From Eunapius fragilis (Eukaryota; Porifera; Demospongiae; Spongillida; Spongillidae): a stretch of 64,000 nucleotides of DNA. Position 1 is the first letter of the stretch. The number at the start of each line of letters is the position of its first letter. The notes under the pieces are model-generated. The model saw only the letters and a program-made list of their open reading frames with translations. It ran no database searches and was not told where the DNA came from. Shown here one piece after another: positions 46,764 to 60,034 of this stretch. A program made the translations under genes and the position numbers. The stretch covers positions 7,015,332-7,079,331 of the forward strand of contig OY811979.1 of NCBI GenBank assembly GCA_963681505.1, given 5' to 3'.

Positions 46764-46880
46764 TACGCATTAAATTTATGACGGAATGAAAATGAATAAT
46801 TAGACTACGATGCAAAATAATCGTATTTGATAATTAAGAATTTGAAATGGCCGAAATATACACGGACCTAGCGGGACAGC
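46764..46880 (+). repeat. Right part of the interrupted host repeat
   Basis: Begins with the duplicated TAC and continues TAAATTTATGACGGAATG to ATATACACGGACCTAGCGGG, collinear with 23645-23757. Confidence 0.85.
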
Positions 46881-47790
46881 CAAGTGGTAATCGAGCGATA
46901 TCAAAAAGGAGAACAGTTCTGCGCGTTGTTTCCATGTCATAAGACGGTGTACTTTTAGAGAACAAATTTACTCGTCCCCATCGTCCGTACCAGTCTCACC
47001 TAAAATTTCTCCTCCGTCGTCGTCGTCATCTTCGTCCTTCGGGATTGCTCACACGAAGAAAGGCTACGACAGAAGTTACACTTTTTGTCTTGGGAGTGTT
47101 GTTAAAAAAGTTGCAAGTCCTGATCCAACCTTCTATACGATGCTATGCATACTTTCGCTCTCTTCCAGCATTTGCCTTAAGTAAAACAGCTAGCCGGAAA
47201 AAAAATGCACATTATCACTGGACCTTTTTAAGTTAACAAACTGTCCAATGTTCTTACCTCAATAGGAGACATAGCTCCCCTGCAATGTTTGATCCTTTAC
47301 TGAAGCACGCTCGGGCCGAAGCTTCAATCCTCGACCCCAGACCAGATTATTACATGTAATGGCTGATACTAATTTTTTGGTGAGACACTGCCTTTCTCAG
47401 CTACAAACAGTATGAGGGCTACAAGTCAACCGACTGAACGCAACCTGCATATCGCAGCTGGTTTCAGATCTGGCAGCAGCATTTCAGTCGTGGCCGAACC
47501 AGTGACTCCTATCAATCTGCTGCGTTTTCAGAATCAGGGAATACACACAATCCATCCTTGGTCGACTCGCAAACGACTTAATAATTTTGTCTGTGAATGG
47601 GATATCTGAACTTTCGAATCTGCGCATGGGTACCAGAACTTTCGGGTCTGCACAGCAAATAAAAAAAGTGCATGTCACTAGATAAACTTAGTTGTCACTC
47701 GAAAAAAAACTAGTGACAATAGTAATGAGTGAAATACGCTTGTAAATGTGTACAGCAAATACAAAATGATGCATGACACTAGAAGAAACA
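46881..47790. other. No gene recognised
   Basis: Several short minus- and plus-strand frames are present without domains. CACTAG/CTAGTGACA motifs near 47680-47710 recur at 49870-49910. Confidence 0.3.
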
Positions 47791-47792
47791 TA

Positions 47793-48010
47793 CCGTAAAT
47801 GTATATATTATACATGGCGCAGGTAAAATTTTAATCGGTTTGCTCATTTTGTTTCATACGCTTACCGTAAATATATATATATACGCAGGTAAAATTTTAA
47901 TCGGTTAGTCATTCTGTATTCATACGCATACCGTAAATTCAATGCAGGTAAAATTTAAATCGGTTAGTTCATTCTGTATTCATACGCATACCGTAAATGA
48001 CAATGCAGGT
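47793..48010. repeat. ~70-bp tandem repeat (three to four units)
   Basis: Units contain GCAGGTAAAATTTTAATCGG, then TTCATACGCATACCGTAAAT. The first unit is the most diverged, and a partial unit ends near 48010. Confidence 0.8.
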
Positions 48011-49100
48011 TAACAGCTTACCTCTGTGACTTGTCTCGACAGCTCGTCTTTCTCTGCTTTTACTGATGTGGCATTATTTCACGAGTTCCAGTAACTCGTG
48101 AACTTGGCGGAAGTGTCGTAAGGGAACTGCCCCCAGTCCCCGCCCCTTCACTCAAGGGGAGGGGGTTTTGTGATGGGGAGAGTACTGGAAGGTAGTATAG
48201 GCCTTCCAGTCCTGGTCCCTTTGACACTGATCACGCCGTGGTAACCACGGCGGAAAAAAAAGAAAAGTTGCATGTGCAGAAATCAAAAAGGAAGGGTTGC
48301 GTTTTCAGATTAAGCTAGCCCCAGACACCGTGCACTATACCGTTGTGCACGCATAAATGGATTGGAACTCAAGCAGTTTGACCGAGCCAACACGCTCGAT
48401 TTCTACGTGCACGTATTAATAGGCCTACGTACCGTGTTGTGGCAGCTGAATCCACGTAGTGCGAATCTTTAGCTTCTGTTCGCTATATTGAAGAAGCCAA
48501 GAAGGAGATGTTTGCAAGAAGCGAAAACGCCGTACTTGTTGTACAGTGTATAGATGGGCGGTGACATATAGGCGGAGACATAGTTATTTAACAGGAAGTA
48601 ATTGCATATTCATGTCCTCGATGCCAGTCGTAATAGGTTAATGGCGCGAAACGACCGGGAAATATGCGATTACTTTGCACAGTTGTATCCCCGTAACGGA
48701 TAAAGTAAAAATTAACGAACAGAACAAATCAATAGCGACAGGACTCTTCTACGTCCCCTCCCCCACAAAGTTAACTTTGGACACGCCCCCTTATGGCAGT
48801 ACTGTCCTGACTACCCGACTCCGTCTGATACTAGTTCGGTAGCTCTATTGAACTTAAAACCATCCGCTGATCGCCCCAACAATAGCGGACAGCTCTTACA
48901 TAAACCTCGTAGCCGCGTATCGGGCACCAAACAGGGGCGCCGCCCGCGAGTTAACGTTAGAAGTACAACTTTTCTTACGGGCCTGCGTAATAATAATAAT
49001 AGCACTATTCACTGCGTTTGTATATACTCGCTTCGCAATCATCTCAGTTACCGGTTCACGTACAAATGTAACTCCAGCCTCCTAGTAATTATGACCGTCT
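48011..49100. other. No confident gene; hairpins
   Basis: CACGAGTTCCAGTAACTCGTG near 48077 is a clean hairpin, and CGCCGTGGTAACCACGGCG near 48225 is a second. A plus-strand frame at 48848-49000 is open but has no recognised domain. Confidence 0.35.
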
Positions 49101-49101
49101 G

Positions 49102-49338
49102 CTCGGTCTAGCACCTATTGGTTGCTAGGTATGTACGCGTACCTAGTAACCAATAGGAACGACCACCTCCCACACAAAAGTACATAGCAACGTGTACTTA
49201 GCGACCATGTCTGCCACAAAACCTACATGCCTGTACAGGCAATAGAAAAAAAAAAAAAAGCAACGTTTTGTGGATCACTCTCAAGTCTCATCGTACAGGC
49301 CGAAAACATGTAATTACATGAAGTCTTTGTATTGCGCG
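49102..49338. repeat. Duplicated ~237-bp block, copy 1, with CCAAT palindrome
   Basis: Nearly the same as 49558-49801. It contains the inverted pair at 49114-49157: CCTATTGGTTGCTAGGTA, an 8-bp centre, and its reverse complement with one mismatch. Confidence 0.85.
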
Positions 49339-49557
49339 GGCATGTTATAGAGGTTGCGTAGTAACCGTATGTTAGAACAGGTGGTATGCAACATTTGTAA
49401 AACAGTTTAAAAAGAGGAACTATAGGAGGTAGACCAACTGTTCATCTGGCAAATGAATAGCGAGACAAATAATCAGCCCGTGATTTTTCACGGGGACACG
49501 CTAGTCTAATTTCCAATGTACGTACGTATACGCCCGCGTAACTCAGACATTCATATA

Positions 49558-49801
49558 CTCGGCCTAGCGCCTATTGGTTGCTAGGTATGTACGCGTACCT
49601 AGCAACCAATAGGAACGACCACCTCCCACACAAAAGTACATAGCAACGCTTACTTAGCGACCATGCTTGCCATAAAACCTACATGCTTGTACAGGCCATC
49701 ACAATTAAAGCAACGTTATTGTGGTGGTTCACTCTCAAGTCTCATAGTACAGATCGAAAACATGTAGTTACTAATGATTCCATGAAGTATTTGTATTGCG
49801 A
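49558..49801. repeat. Duplicated block, copy 2, perfect CCAAT palindrome
   Basis: Second copy, about 456 bp downstream of the first. Its palindrome at 49570-49613 has perfect 18-bp arms around TGTACGCG. Each arm combines ATTGG (inverted CCAAT box) with GTTGCTAGG, an RFX/X-box-like half site. Confidence 0.85.
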
Positions 49802-52800
49802 GGGATAACAATGGATCTTGAATTAAAGAAGACGACGTAGAGCTCACACAGGATACAATTTAGTGCATGTCACTAGATAATTTGAGCTGTCACTCGATAA
49901 AAGACTAGTGACACTTCTAACGAGTGGACTACACTTGTAAATTTGTACACCTATTAACAAGTAGTGAGACTAACTACATACTCAAACCGTTAATAAATTT
50001 AATGACAAATGATACGCCCCGTAGGTTTACGCCCTTAGTGTATACCGAAAATAAAATTATATATTGAAGGCTACAAAAGCCACGCTCAATATACCGTGTT
50101 ACAATCCTATAAAAATGACATGATTTATATTAACACACATATCAAGACCGTCACTTGATATTGTACACTCAATTCAAGACACTTAAACGAAGTGAGGTAA
50201 AAAATAAGATGCCACGAAGACTTCTTGTAGGACTAATACTTGTTTCATGAACATACGGCATTTTTAACAAATTAAGTTTCGAAACCGCAACCCACACGGA
50301 AGGTTGGTAATCCAATCGGTATACATACGGATATGGAAATGTAGTGGAATCACTTCCCTCTACCCTCCCCCCATCTTACTTTTTACATGCATTGTAGGTG
50401 TCTGGATTTACTCACAGCTCATTGGATCCAAGAAAAGTATATTCAGCAGAAAACATCCTTGCCGTGCCTCTTCCCCCGCCCCCTCCCCCCCTCCCCCATT
50501 TAACCTCATTGGCCACCAAATGACCATTAAGTATTAATTTTATTGACAATTCATTAAATAGTAAATGGAACAGATCACCCTTGTGTAATATTGTGTTTTT
50601 TGCCGCTAGACTAACTTTAGAATCCTTTCTGTTGTGTGCCGCAGGCCAAATACATGCAAAGTGTAAAGAACTAATCCAAGAAGCTAGTGGCAGGTGTGGG
50701 GTCATCAAAGAAACCAGTGCTTCAAGCTGCATGACGACATTGAGAGGATGAGGATTGCAACAATGAACTCATACCATCGTGGTCCAATTAAAGCTCAATG
50801 GAAAAAATATATTAATTCAATACCATTCACTTCCCAATACATACATGTACACACACACACACTCACATCTCTTATAGCCCATCAGTGCGATGGAGAGACA
50901 CCACACCATACAAAGACAGCTAAGAGGAATATAGCAAACAGTATGCATGCTCTCAAGGGTGGTCCTCCTTTTCCCCACCAACCAAGATCTTGATTCTGTA
51001 TCAGCCACTTGAATAGCATTAGATGATTGTTATCCTGGTTTTCCGGATGATAGTGGGTGTGGGAGGTGTGATGGCGGCAGTGAGGAGTTGGTAGGGAGGT
51101 GTGATGATAGATGAATACACATGGACAAAACGTCCTAACCTCACGATGAAACACCATATATAGGGGGAGAGGGATCTGATGTTGGCCAACCACCAAGAGA
51201 TGTAAATGTGTGTGTGATGGTAGTGTGTGTGGGAAGTGTGTTACTTTTCACATGAATTTGATGCCTCAGATGACATCATCCATGAAACATGTTAATGCGG
51301 CTTGAATGGTATGTTATTGTCCACCTAATGAGGGTACTTTTTAAAAATTCAAGATTGTAGGCTCATGAAGGATATCACCCAAGGAATTACTATGCTTTCT
51401 ATTCGTGAACCAGATGCACGCACCCTGGATTTTAAAAATCACACACAGAGCACAACATACAATCCTGGAGGGTGTCGCCATTTTGTGAAAATTGATAAAA
51501 TTGTGTTCGCAATCAATACAACAGCAGCGGCTGGCCACATGTAAGGGAGTAAAGTAAAACGTATGAGACAATGATGGACAATAGAAATATAAGCTCACCT
51601 TGATTATAGATGTAAGTATGTTGAGCCTGTTCAAAAGTGACATCATAATTCAAATTATACTAATAATAATACTTATTACAATGTAACACACACATTACAC
51701 ACACCCACATGTAAACACACACAGTACTACAGGTAGAACTTACAAAACTAACTACGTCGTCTATATTGTTCACTGAGACTATTCAGATGGTATGGCAAAC
51801 GAATAAATACAGGTAAACTTATTGATGCAGCAAATAAACACAACTATCCTTGACTCTACAATAGCTTACATGCATTCTTCTCCACATTGACAATGCTATA
51901 TGACAAATAAACATAGACTATAACACCATGGCAACCCATGCTCCACATTATTAACATTTACCTTTAGGGAAAAATGCCCTCCGCATGGGCAAATCCATTG
52001 TTTGATGGTAACCATCTGGCAAACACAAATATTTTAAAACTAATTAACAATAATTTGACTTACAGTGTGTCTTTCATGATCTTGAAATATTCCTGTTACC
52101 ACAGAAGACTATGAAATTTATTTTTAAAATCCTTTAAATCAGTTATACAGCTTATAGGCAAGTAAAGTGAAACACATGACAATGTATAGATACATAATAA
52201 CTATCATGCAACTTGAATTTCATGTACACTTGAATATATACTTTACAGTGCTTGTTAGCTCAAAAATAACTTACGTGAGTAGTCCAATGCAAAACTATAT
52301 ACAGAGAAAAAAAATAAGTCATATAGATCTTAAGAGCCGGGTCTTTCTAGTGTACACAATGTAAACTACACTATCCTTTAGAGCAAAAGTTATCTAAGCA
52401 TGGTGAAGCATGTATCCTTACTCATATATATACATGCATCTTCCATTGTATCCTTGAGAGTGCTGAAAAATAACAACCACAACACATAAAATACAAGTTG
52501 ACATATACGTACCACAACTTTAAACTCCCCCCCACAGGGACACTCCCACCGAGCAACTAAAATGCGGCGCTGAATGATACAATGTTAAAATATAGATTAT
52601 AAAATTAAGTTATTGCTTACATAGCGAGTTGCCACATCATAAGAGGGTGGGTGGCCTATAGGGAGGGAAAGGAGTTTAAGGATTGTGACCGCTGTGCTAT
52701 AAACAAAATGAATTAAAGATGAAATCATTGCATTAGCAGAAATACTCAAAAGATAATCTTGCCACTGCCATACTGTCTAGATGCTTTATACTGAGGTAGT

Positions 52801-53255
52801 TACATATACATGTATATTCATGAATGGTACTCCTAATCTTACTCCCCTCCTATGTTATTGTGTATCAAATAATAAATACACAACTCACACATTCAAACCT
52901 ACAGGACCTATATTACATAGCTATAGGATAAAGTTATAAAATAGGATTTGTACAATTTACGTGGATGTATCTGATATCCTATATACCCCCATGCGCATGC
53001 CTGCATGTATCCTGCAGTTAAGGGCCGTTTTCAAATTCCGCCATTTTAGCGTGACGTCTTTTGTGGACGGCCCCATTATGTATACTGCTTTCGACGCCTA
53101 TCTGTACCGTTACCTACTTTCTGTACCAAAATTAGGCATACTTCCTCTATGTCAAGCTATTATTCCCAAAACATTTTAACCTACCGTGTGCGTTCGATGC
53201 CATAGTTGTAGCCAGAGTTAATTAATAGTTAGTGAATTAATCAGCCGGCATAGGC
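49802..53255. other. AT-rich stretch without recognised genes
   Basis: Only short unsupported frames are present. Minor features are a C-rich tract at 50460-50500 and G/T-rich diverged direct repeats around 51050-51110. I see no splice-bounded exon with a known domain. Confidence 0.4.
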
Positions 53256-53303
53256 GGCGGAGACTGGGGGGCAAGGGGGCTTTTGCCCCTCCACTTTTGC
53301 CAT

Positions 53304-53336
<33 letters not shown>

Positions 53337-53380
53337 CGGAAGTATAATTCAGCCTCCCCCCACCCCTCCAGATTTTTGGT
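53256..53380. repeat. Poly-G tract beside a hAT-like GC-rich terminus
   Basis: GGGGGCAAGGGGGCTTTTGCCCCTCC is arranged like the ends of the 27.8-kb element (G-run, CTT, G-run, then its complement) and is followed by a run of ~30 G (about 53306-53336). Probably one end of a hAT-like element; the other end was not found. Homopolymer length is uncertain. Confidence 0.45.
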
Positions 53381-56170
53381 AGTACAGCTTTTTTATTACA
53401 TTAACCTTTAAAATAAGGAACGCCTGTTTTGAAAATTCTGAAACAGCTCTGCCTTATCTAGATAAGTTCATGCTACATAGAAATGGCCGTTATGGTTTAT
53501 CTTGTGTCACGAGATAAAAGCATCCAAACGTGCGCATCCATCAATTTGCGGGCATTACCGCGATAATGGGAAAGCCGGAACTTCACCGTCGATGAGGCTG
53601 TTGTAGGGAAGATTAAAAGGAATCTGATTTGTTATAGAAGTATTGTGCATGTCGTAGGAGCATGTCATAAGTGTCGGATTAACTTTAAGTGGTCAAACGA
53701 CACGACCACAGAGAATAAAGTCGAGGGCGTTCATAAAGACGGCTTAGTTGGAGAGATCAGACGGTACAATAAGCAGAAGAGTTGTGATCTTGGTGAGAAT
53801 GCTGAATAAGGTTGCTCAGAGGCCTCTACTAGTCACAAAGAAATCTACAGCGCCCTCAGCAGTAATGAGGAGCCGACAAGAGAAGCGATCAAAGGGAACA
53901 GGTTTGTATAATTGGGTGCGTGGTTCATGCGATATGGAATTACTTTCGCATGATCTTGTTACGTTTAGGGACGAAATGGAGAATGACCACTACAGCCGGA
54001 CTACTTAGGGGGAAGGGCATGGTGTTGTTGCAGTTGTAGGAGGAAGTGGCATAGTGCAGCAGATACTCTGCACTGCCGCATGCATGCACAGAATAACATT
54101 TTTGTATAGCGAGTCAGTAGCATTGAATGTCTCTATACAAAGGGGCTGTTTGCATGGGTATTGGCTGTACAAAGTGGTTTATTTGAAGAAGGAACTGTTC
54201 AAGTTTTGTCTAACTGCAACAATTATGGTATCATGCAAGTCGTGCCATCTTTTTCATGAAAGATATTGCGTACAAGTCCTTTGCATTTTGCTCCGCTAGT
54301 TCAAATTTACTCAGTTTCAGTGCTTCGTAATGTCCACAATGATTTGATGAGTTCACCATTCCTTGGTACCATACATCCATTGTTTTGCCCCAATGTTGTT
54401 GCCATGCCTATCATTGCATGATACACCAGGTTTAAGTAATTATAATTATGCTGCTGGGTATCTAAGGAGAATTGGCCACTGAGGGAATGTGTGGTTGATT
54501 CCACCGGAGCAGGATCGATATGAATTTCCTTCAGATGAAAACTACATCAACTTTATTTGAGTGCACAACCTGCCATTTGAAATGCTTCTAGCTGTGTGTT
54601 GGTTGCAGCAATATTGTTGCTGCAAACACAATAGTACCTAGTTTTCCATACTTGCTTTGTCTATCAGTATTAAAAATACACCATACAAGATGTTAGCCAC
54701 TAACAACATTGAATAGCATTATAATCACATCTGATTAACAGCTAATTGTATTCATTACATTACATGCAATAATATTTGATATCATGTAAACACAAAATGC
54801 ATGCAAATCATTTATGATGCTGGAATTGGCAGATATATATTTTTGTATTTTCATATATGAGAAAGGGTTAAATCCTAATTTGTTTACAAAATATATATAA
54901 GATTATTGCTTTTATAAAATGTTTATTAAAGTCCATGTTTAACTCTTTATAAATAACTACATAATTAATTCATAAAACTTGCATATTAAAATCACAACAT
55001 GTAATTGGTTAAATAATTTGAGAAAGAGTACTAACTAGCAGAACCATGCAGGATTGGATTTGCTAGGTCAATTATAAAAATTCTCCTCCTGAATGCTAAT
55101 TTTTCTCATCATAAATGGTATCATTTATCGATGTCACTCAAACCTAATTTGTTTATCTCATCACACATAAGGATTGGAGCATAAAGTTGCATAAATTATG
55201 AATACGTTATAGGGCAGTGTTATACTAATGTAAAATTGTGTTCCCCTGAAATAGAACACATATGGGTGTGATGTTACAAGCAAAAAAAGAAACCGGTTCA
55301 CTTTCTCCACTTTGTTCACCAATATACTCATTTTGCTGCAGTAATAAATGAATTGTTAAAGAGCTTTCTTCTTAACTAATATTTATCCAACTATGGATTC
55401 GAGACCATAATAAAATATTAAGTTCGAAAATACAATGTTTCAATTAATTTCAAAGCTGTAATATAGTGGTCCTTGATCTAGGACCGCTAACGGTCTATAG
55501 ATCTATGACCACTGCCTGGAGATTAAAGGTTAAATTCTGTGAGCATGCATGCATTACTTCAGCGAGTTATATTCTAATTATACAGATGCGTGTGCGTTAT
55601 AAGTAACGCACGCGCTCCAATATAGAATACCTTTTGTGTGTGTGTGGGAGGGGGGGCGGCGGCAATTTTACACGTACACTGTAGGGCCATGTGAGGTTAT
55701 GAAGTGTTGTGCAACTATTTCATTATACTTGTAACCTTGTAATTCACCAGCAAGTGGACTGTTTTTGCATGCCTCAGGGCTGGAGAGCAGTGAACTGGAC
55801 TGCACCTGTGATTTGCGTTTTAAATATCAAATATTTAGCCTTATGTGATTGTCAGGTGACTTTTTATATATAATTAGTTACTTTTGTTGATCCATGATGT
55901 AAATGTAAGCAACTATATTCGTCTAGTTCTATAGTGTAGGTAGAATGACCCGCATAAAGAAAAGTGTATCACTGCATGTCCGTGAATTCTTCTTAAAATT
56001 CATTACCACCCTGCATTCCATACCAATATAATTACAATAGTAATCATTACTGCTGCATGGGGTTACTATCTATTCATGTTATGAAGGCAGGTCAGTGGAA
56101 TGCATATTGGTTACAAAAACAGTTGTGAATGCGGCAGGGCTGCTTGGATGCGCATTTTGTTTCAGGGGCG
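53381..56170. other. Mostly no gene; one coding-like stretch at 53.6-54.0 kb
   Basis: Plus-strand frames around 53590-54008 read like coding sequence (HVVGACHKCRINFKWSND; LYNWVRGSCDMELLSHDL) but change frame and match no family I know. The remainder to 56.1 kb is very AT-rich and featureless. Confidence 0.3.
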
Positions 56171-56174
56171 GCGG

Positions 56175-56760
56175 AAGCTTACAATGGTCTATCCCTCCAG
56201 AATTCCTCTTTTAAATGCGCCATGTACAGGATTGCAAACCGGGGGGCCACCATGCTTGTTCCCCAGGAAGTTCCATACTTCTGTCTGTATGTTGTGCCAT
56301 TAAAATTAAACACGTGTCTGAGCACTGGTCTAAACATCTCCCTAATAACTACTTCAGGGACTCTAAAGGGGACATCCTCATCAAATTTTTTCATGACCGT
56401 GATTGCAACCTCCACACCCTCATCCTGTGGGATGTTGGTGTAAAGGCTGCCCACGTCCATAGTGACCAATAGGCTATCTGGTCTTAATTGGGGTCGATTT
56501 TATAATGTTGACTAAGTGTTTTGAGTCTCTAACATAGGACATAGTCCTCCTGACTATACTGGATTTAAGAAGAAGCTAACAAATCAAGAAATATTTTCAT
56601 TTGGTCCTCTACTGCCAGATACATTAGGTCCAGGGATAGGTGTTGTTTTCTTATGCGTCTTCAGTTGAACATAAAATGCCTGCGGTCTTAGTTTCTTCGA
56701 TGGTCTAAGAAAATTGTTTGTTGGTCAATGATACCCCTCTCTTTTATGGCCGTTTTTCGC
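56175..56760 (-). mobile_element. Penelope-like reverse transcriptase remnant
   Basis: The minus strand carries KKLRPQAFYVQLKTHKKTTP and SGSRGPNENI, then VTMDVGSLYTNIPQDEGVEV, FNFNGTTYRQKYGTSWGT and VAPRFAILYMAHLKEEFW. These correspond to RT motifs with the Penelope style SLYTNIP and the GT-x-x-GT-x-x-AP-x-x-A block. The catalytic DD box and the GIY-YIG endonuclease were not found, and two frames are involved, so it is a 5'/3' truncated and damaged copy. Confidence 0.7.
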
Positions 56761-57905
56761 ACACAATTGCGCATGATTACGCAGTTTTTTCCCCCTGGGT
56801 CTACCAACAACTAACCAGTCCTGCCCTCTTGCCAACATCAACATTCGTCACCACACTTCGTTGGTTTCCCTTTTTCACTTGATGTTCCTTGATTCTAAGC
56901 TTAATTTCGTTTAGTTCCTGTCCAACTCAGGTTTTGAATCTGGATGTTGGTCGTTGCCTGCCTCAGTCCAAATGTCCCGGATTATGGGTTACGTTGGGTT
57001 TGGTTTTCTTCAATGTTACGGGTAGACAATGTTTACCCTTTTGGGTGACTTTCTGCCATTCCAGGTTCTCTTCCATTAACCTCTGCACCTTCTTTCACCT
57101 TCTTTCTTTCAACTTCTTCCCTAAACTAACATTCATCTCCTTCACATATTCTTTGTGGTTAGCTACCGCTCCAACATCAACTCATATAACTTTGCTACTC
57201 TTCGTATAAAAAACTCTTCGTATGTTGCCTTATGCTGATCTCCAGCTCCCCTGTTTTTCAACGAAGTCACTTTGGTCCATGTCCATAACTTGGGGAGTGG
57301 TTGCATCCCTTAACCCCATTGGACCTTGTTGATTGTAACTTTGAGAAGATCGATGTGGTTCTTGGCTCTTTCTAACTTGGTTGAAAGTATGGCCAGGTCT
57401 TTGTGCATCCTGCTCAAGGTTGCATCAATGACCTTAGGAGGATCTCGCTACTGCGCAAGTTTGTGTGTGCTGGTAGTGGTTGGGTTGTACAGCTTTTCTT
57501 GTCCTAGTGCTGGGGCTACTGCCTAGCTAAGTCCAGATCTCCTTCACCTTTCATCCTAAATTTTTTCCTCTGTTCCTGGTGTTTCTGTGCTCTGATCATC
57601 CGTCGTGGCGTTCGTCCTCCTTCCAGCAGCTCATCATCCAAGCCATCGTTCCACGTGTCTTCTGGTAGTACCGATATCAGATCTTGGACCTAAGTACATT
57701 CAAAAATAACACCAAATAATCTCCTAGTTGCAAAATGACTATTCCAGTTTATCTCCTAATAAATTTATAACCATTCTAATTGAATCTGACAACCTGCCTC
57801 ACCACACGGTAATAAGTGACATATAATATGTCTCAGCTGAAGGCTATACATGTAGTAATGTGCTGTACATGTACCAGTTAACTTCAGCATCATATCGAGA
57901 AAGCT
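56761..57905. other. Diverged stretch, possibly upstream part of the Penelope copy
   Basis: Minus-strand similarity to the element may continue, but no motif can be named. Many short frames are present and none is convincing. Confidence 0.25.
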
Positions 57906-57911
57906 ACCCAG

Positions 57912-58462
57912 AGTAAACATTAGATATACAGGCACTTAATATATGCAATTGGTCAAATCAAAAGTGCTAGCAGCAGTGCATGCATTGCTTACGTTTTATG
58001 AACACCAAAGTGACACCCTGCTGGATCTTTGTGGATGCTCTCAAGCAGGTGCATCTTTTCATCCATTTTAATCACTCAGTACCTGCTTTGATCCTCAGCT
58101 CGCAAAGACGACAACGCTCCAGTATCATTTCTTGCGATATGCCCTTTTTGCTTCCTTATCTTTAGATTCTTCTACCCTCCGAGGCCAAGTTCGGTGGTGC
58201 TTATCGTCTTTGCTCTCAAAGGAAACGAACCAATCGTTGTATTCTTCGCCATCCATCTGTCAGCTGCTGTGCCTTGTGTGGGGTATACAATAACTGTTCA
58301 CATGGTTATGTTAATATATGTTTGGATTGGGGGGGTGGGGCAATATTTCAAGGTAGGGTAATCTATCCCGGAATACTATAGCCCAGGAGGATAAATTATT
58401 CCGGAATAGACTATTCCAGGGGGATGAAATTATAGGGGGGATAAACAATTCTGTGACACCTG
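57912..58462 (-). pseudogene. Second copy of the integrase-gene 5' region
   Basis: Collinear with 27700-29062 except that it lacks the 724-bp hAT-like insertion. The minus strand retains the exon end FGVHKT followed by the GTAAGC donor. Upstream it has the same G-rich segment with ATTCCGGAAT repeats. It is a partial, broken and old copy. It preserves the empty site for the 27.8-kb element. Confidence 0.7.
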
Positions 58463-59720
58463 CTACGAACCTCCATCGTGTCAGGGAGTCGTTTTCTGTG
58501 ACCCAACAGGTGCAAGTAAACTGTGAGCCTGGACATACTGCCTTGTCATCGCTGGACAAGACAGGACTAAGAACCCTGCAATCCACACAAATAATGAGCG
58601 TTAGTATCTCAGACACGAGTAATTGCGGTCAGTTTTGACTCCACGTGCATCTTATTAGCATAACATTAAATTAAATACCAGATAATTATTGACACCACCG
58701 TCCCCAGACATAGGAGATGGTGAGTACCATTGCAGGTGAAAGTGATACCTGTACCACCTGAGAAGGTGCATGGCCCTAGCCTCTGAGAAAAAGAGCTGGC
58801 ATCCAGTACCTGCCTTTCGGCGGACCATTACTTTGTTTCACCCCCATCACACAGTGATAATTCTCTCACCACCCGAGAAGCGGAACAGAGTGTATGCCAA
58901 GTTCCTCCAACTTGTCTGGTCGGAGGGCTGTAATAAGGTTCAGACCACTGGTATTCTGTTGACTTAGTTGAGGATTGTGTCCATGGTGTGATAAACAGCC
59001 TCCCCATGACCAGATGGCTGTATGTCATGTCCGGTGATCGGCCAATGTGGTTATAGAGAAGGGTGACCATGGTCATGATGGGCATAGACACTGTTCCCCT
59101 TGTAGGTACTGAAGAAGAACAATGGAGAAACTGCGCTGTAACTGTAACAACATCGAAGCAGGTCTTTCTCACACCCTCATGTGGTATGCAATGTACAGCT
59201 GAAATGCACAATCACAACATACGCAGGGGGTAATGTCTCATTTGAGTGCCAGGGATCAAATTGAGACAACTTTAGTATCCCCCACTACCACCACTTGATG
59301 CTGGAGATAAAACTTTTTTTCCAATCCATTTTTTTGCTCTCTTTCTTGGGGGACTCTGTCTTTTTGGAATGTGGAGTCATTTCCAGGATTAGACATGATT
59401 TCGAAATAGCAAACAGAATATATAAATAGAATAAACTTAGTAAATCCAACCAATGTCTCCTCCTTCAATTATTAGTGCCGCTATTGTTGTCCATAAAGGC
59501 AGGAGGGACTTCTCAGAAAGCAGTTCATCTTCCTGACTTGATCACCTTACCAGAACACCTGTTTTGAAAGTGTGTAGTTGGTTGAAACATTATCAACAAG
59601 CTTGTCATCCTTTTACAAAAGGGTTACCTGCAATCTTTGTGTCATACAACTGTTTGTGTCTTTTCTGCTCAGCAGATAAATGCTGTCGTACACGTTCATA
59701 TGCCACATCCTTAACTCTTT
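58463..59720. other. No confident gene
   Basis: A minus-strand open frame of 127 codons (58828-59211) and a short Cys-containing stretch near 58700 (CTFSGGTGITFTCNGT, mildly Ig-like) are the only hints. No splice structure could be fitted. Confidence 0.25.
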
Positions 59721-59788
59721 GACTTATGCTGGAACATTGTTAGACTGACTGGCAGACCATCTTAGGTCCAAGACAACATTTTCAGGGT

Positions 59789-60034
59789 TTAGTTCAGATA
59801 GACAGGTACAGGTTTGTCCCGAACTGTTTCCCGTCTTGCTTGCTTCTGGTCGGGTCGCACCACATCCATCATTGTCTGCTGTCCTTTCTTTGGCCAAAAA
59901 CGTGTGTGCAACTGTTCCTTGAGGATGCACAGTGCCAACTGGGGGTCTTCAATACTTGCCTTCAGCTTATGCCTGCAATGGTAGTGTCTTTCACAAGCAC
60001 TGTTTGTCCCCTCAGGTGTCCAGTTATTCCGCAT
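59789..60034 (-). mobile_element. Possible MULE-like transposase fragment
   Basis: The frame reads NNWTPEGTNSACERHYHCRH and LKASIEDPQLALCILKEQL. A T-N-x-x-x-E-x-x-x-H core followed by a helix with LKEE/LKEQ is typical of the end of the MULE catalytic domain. The rest of the protein is not found nearby. Weak call. Confidence 0.3.
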
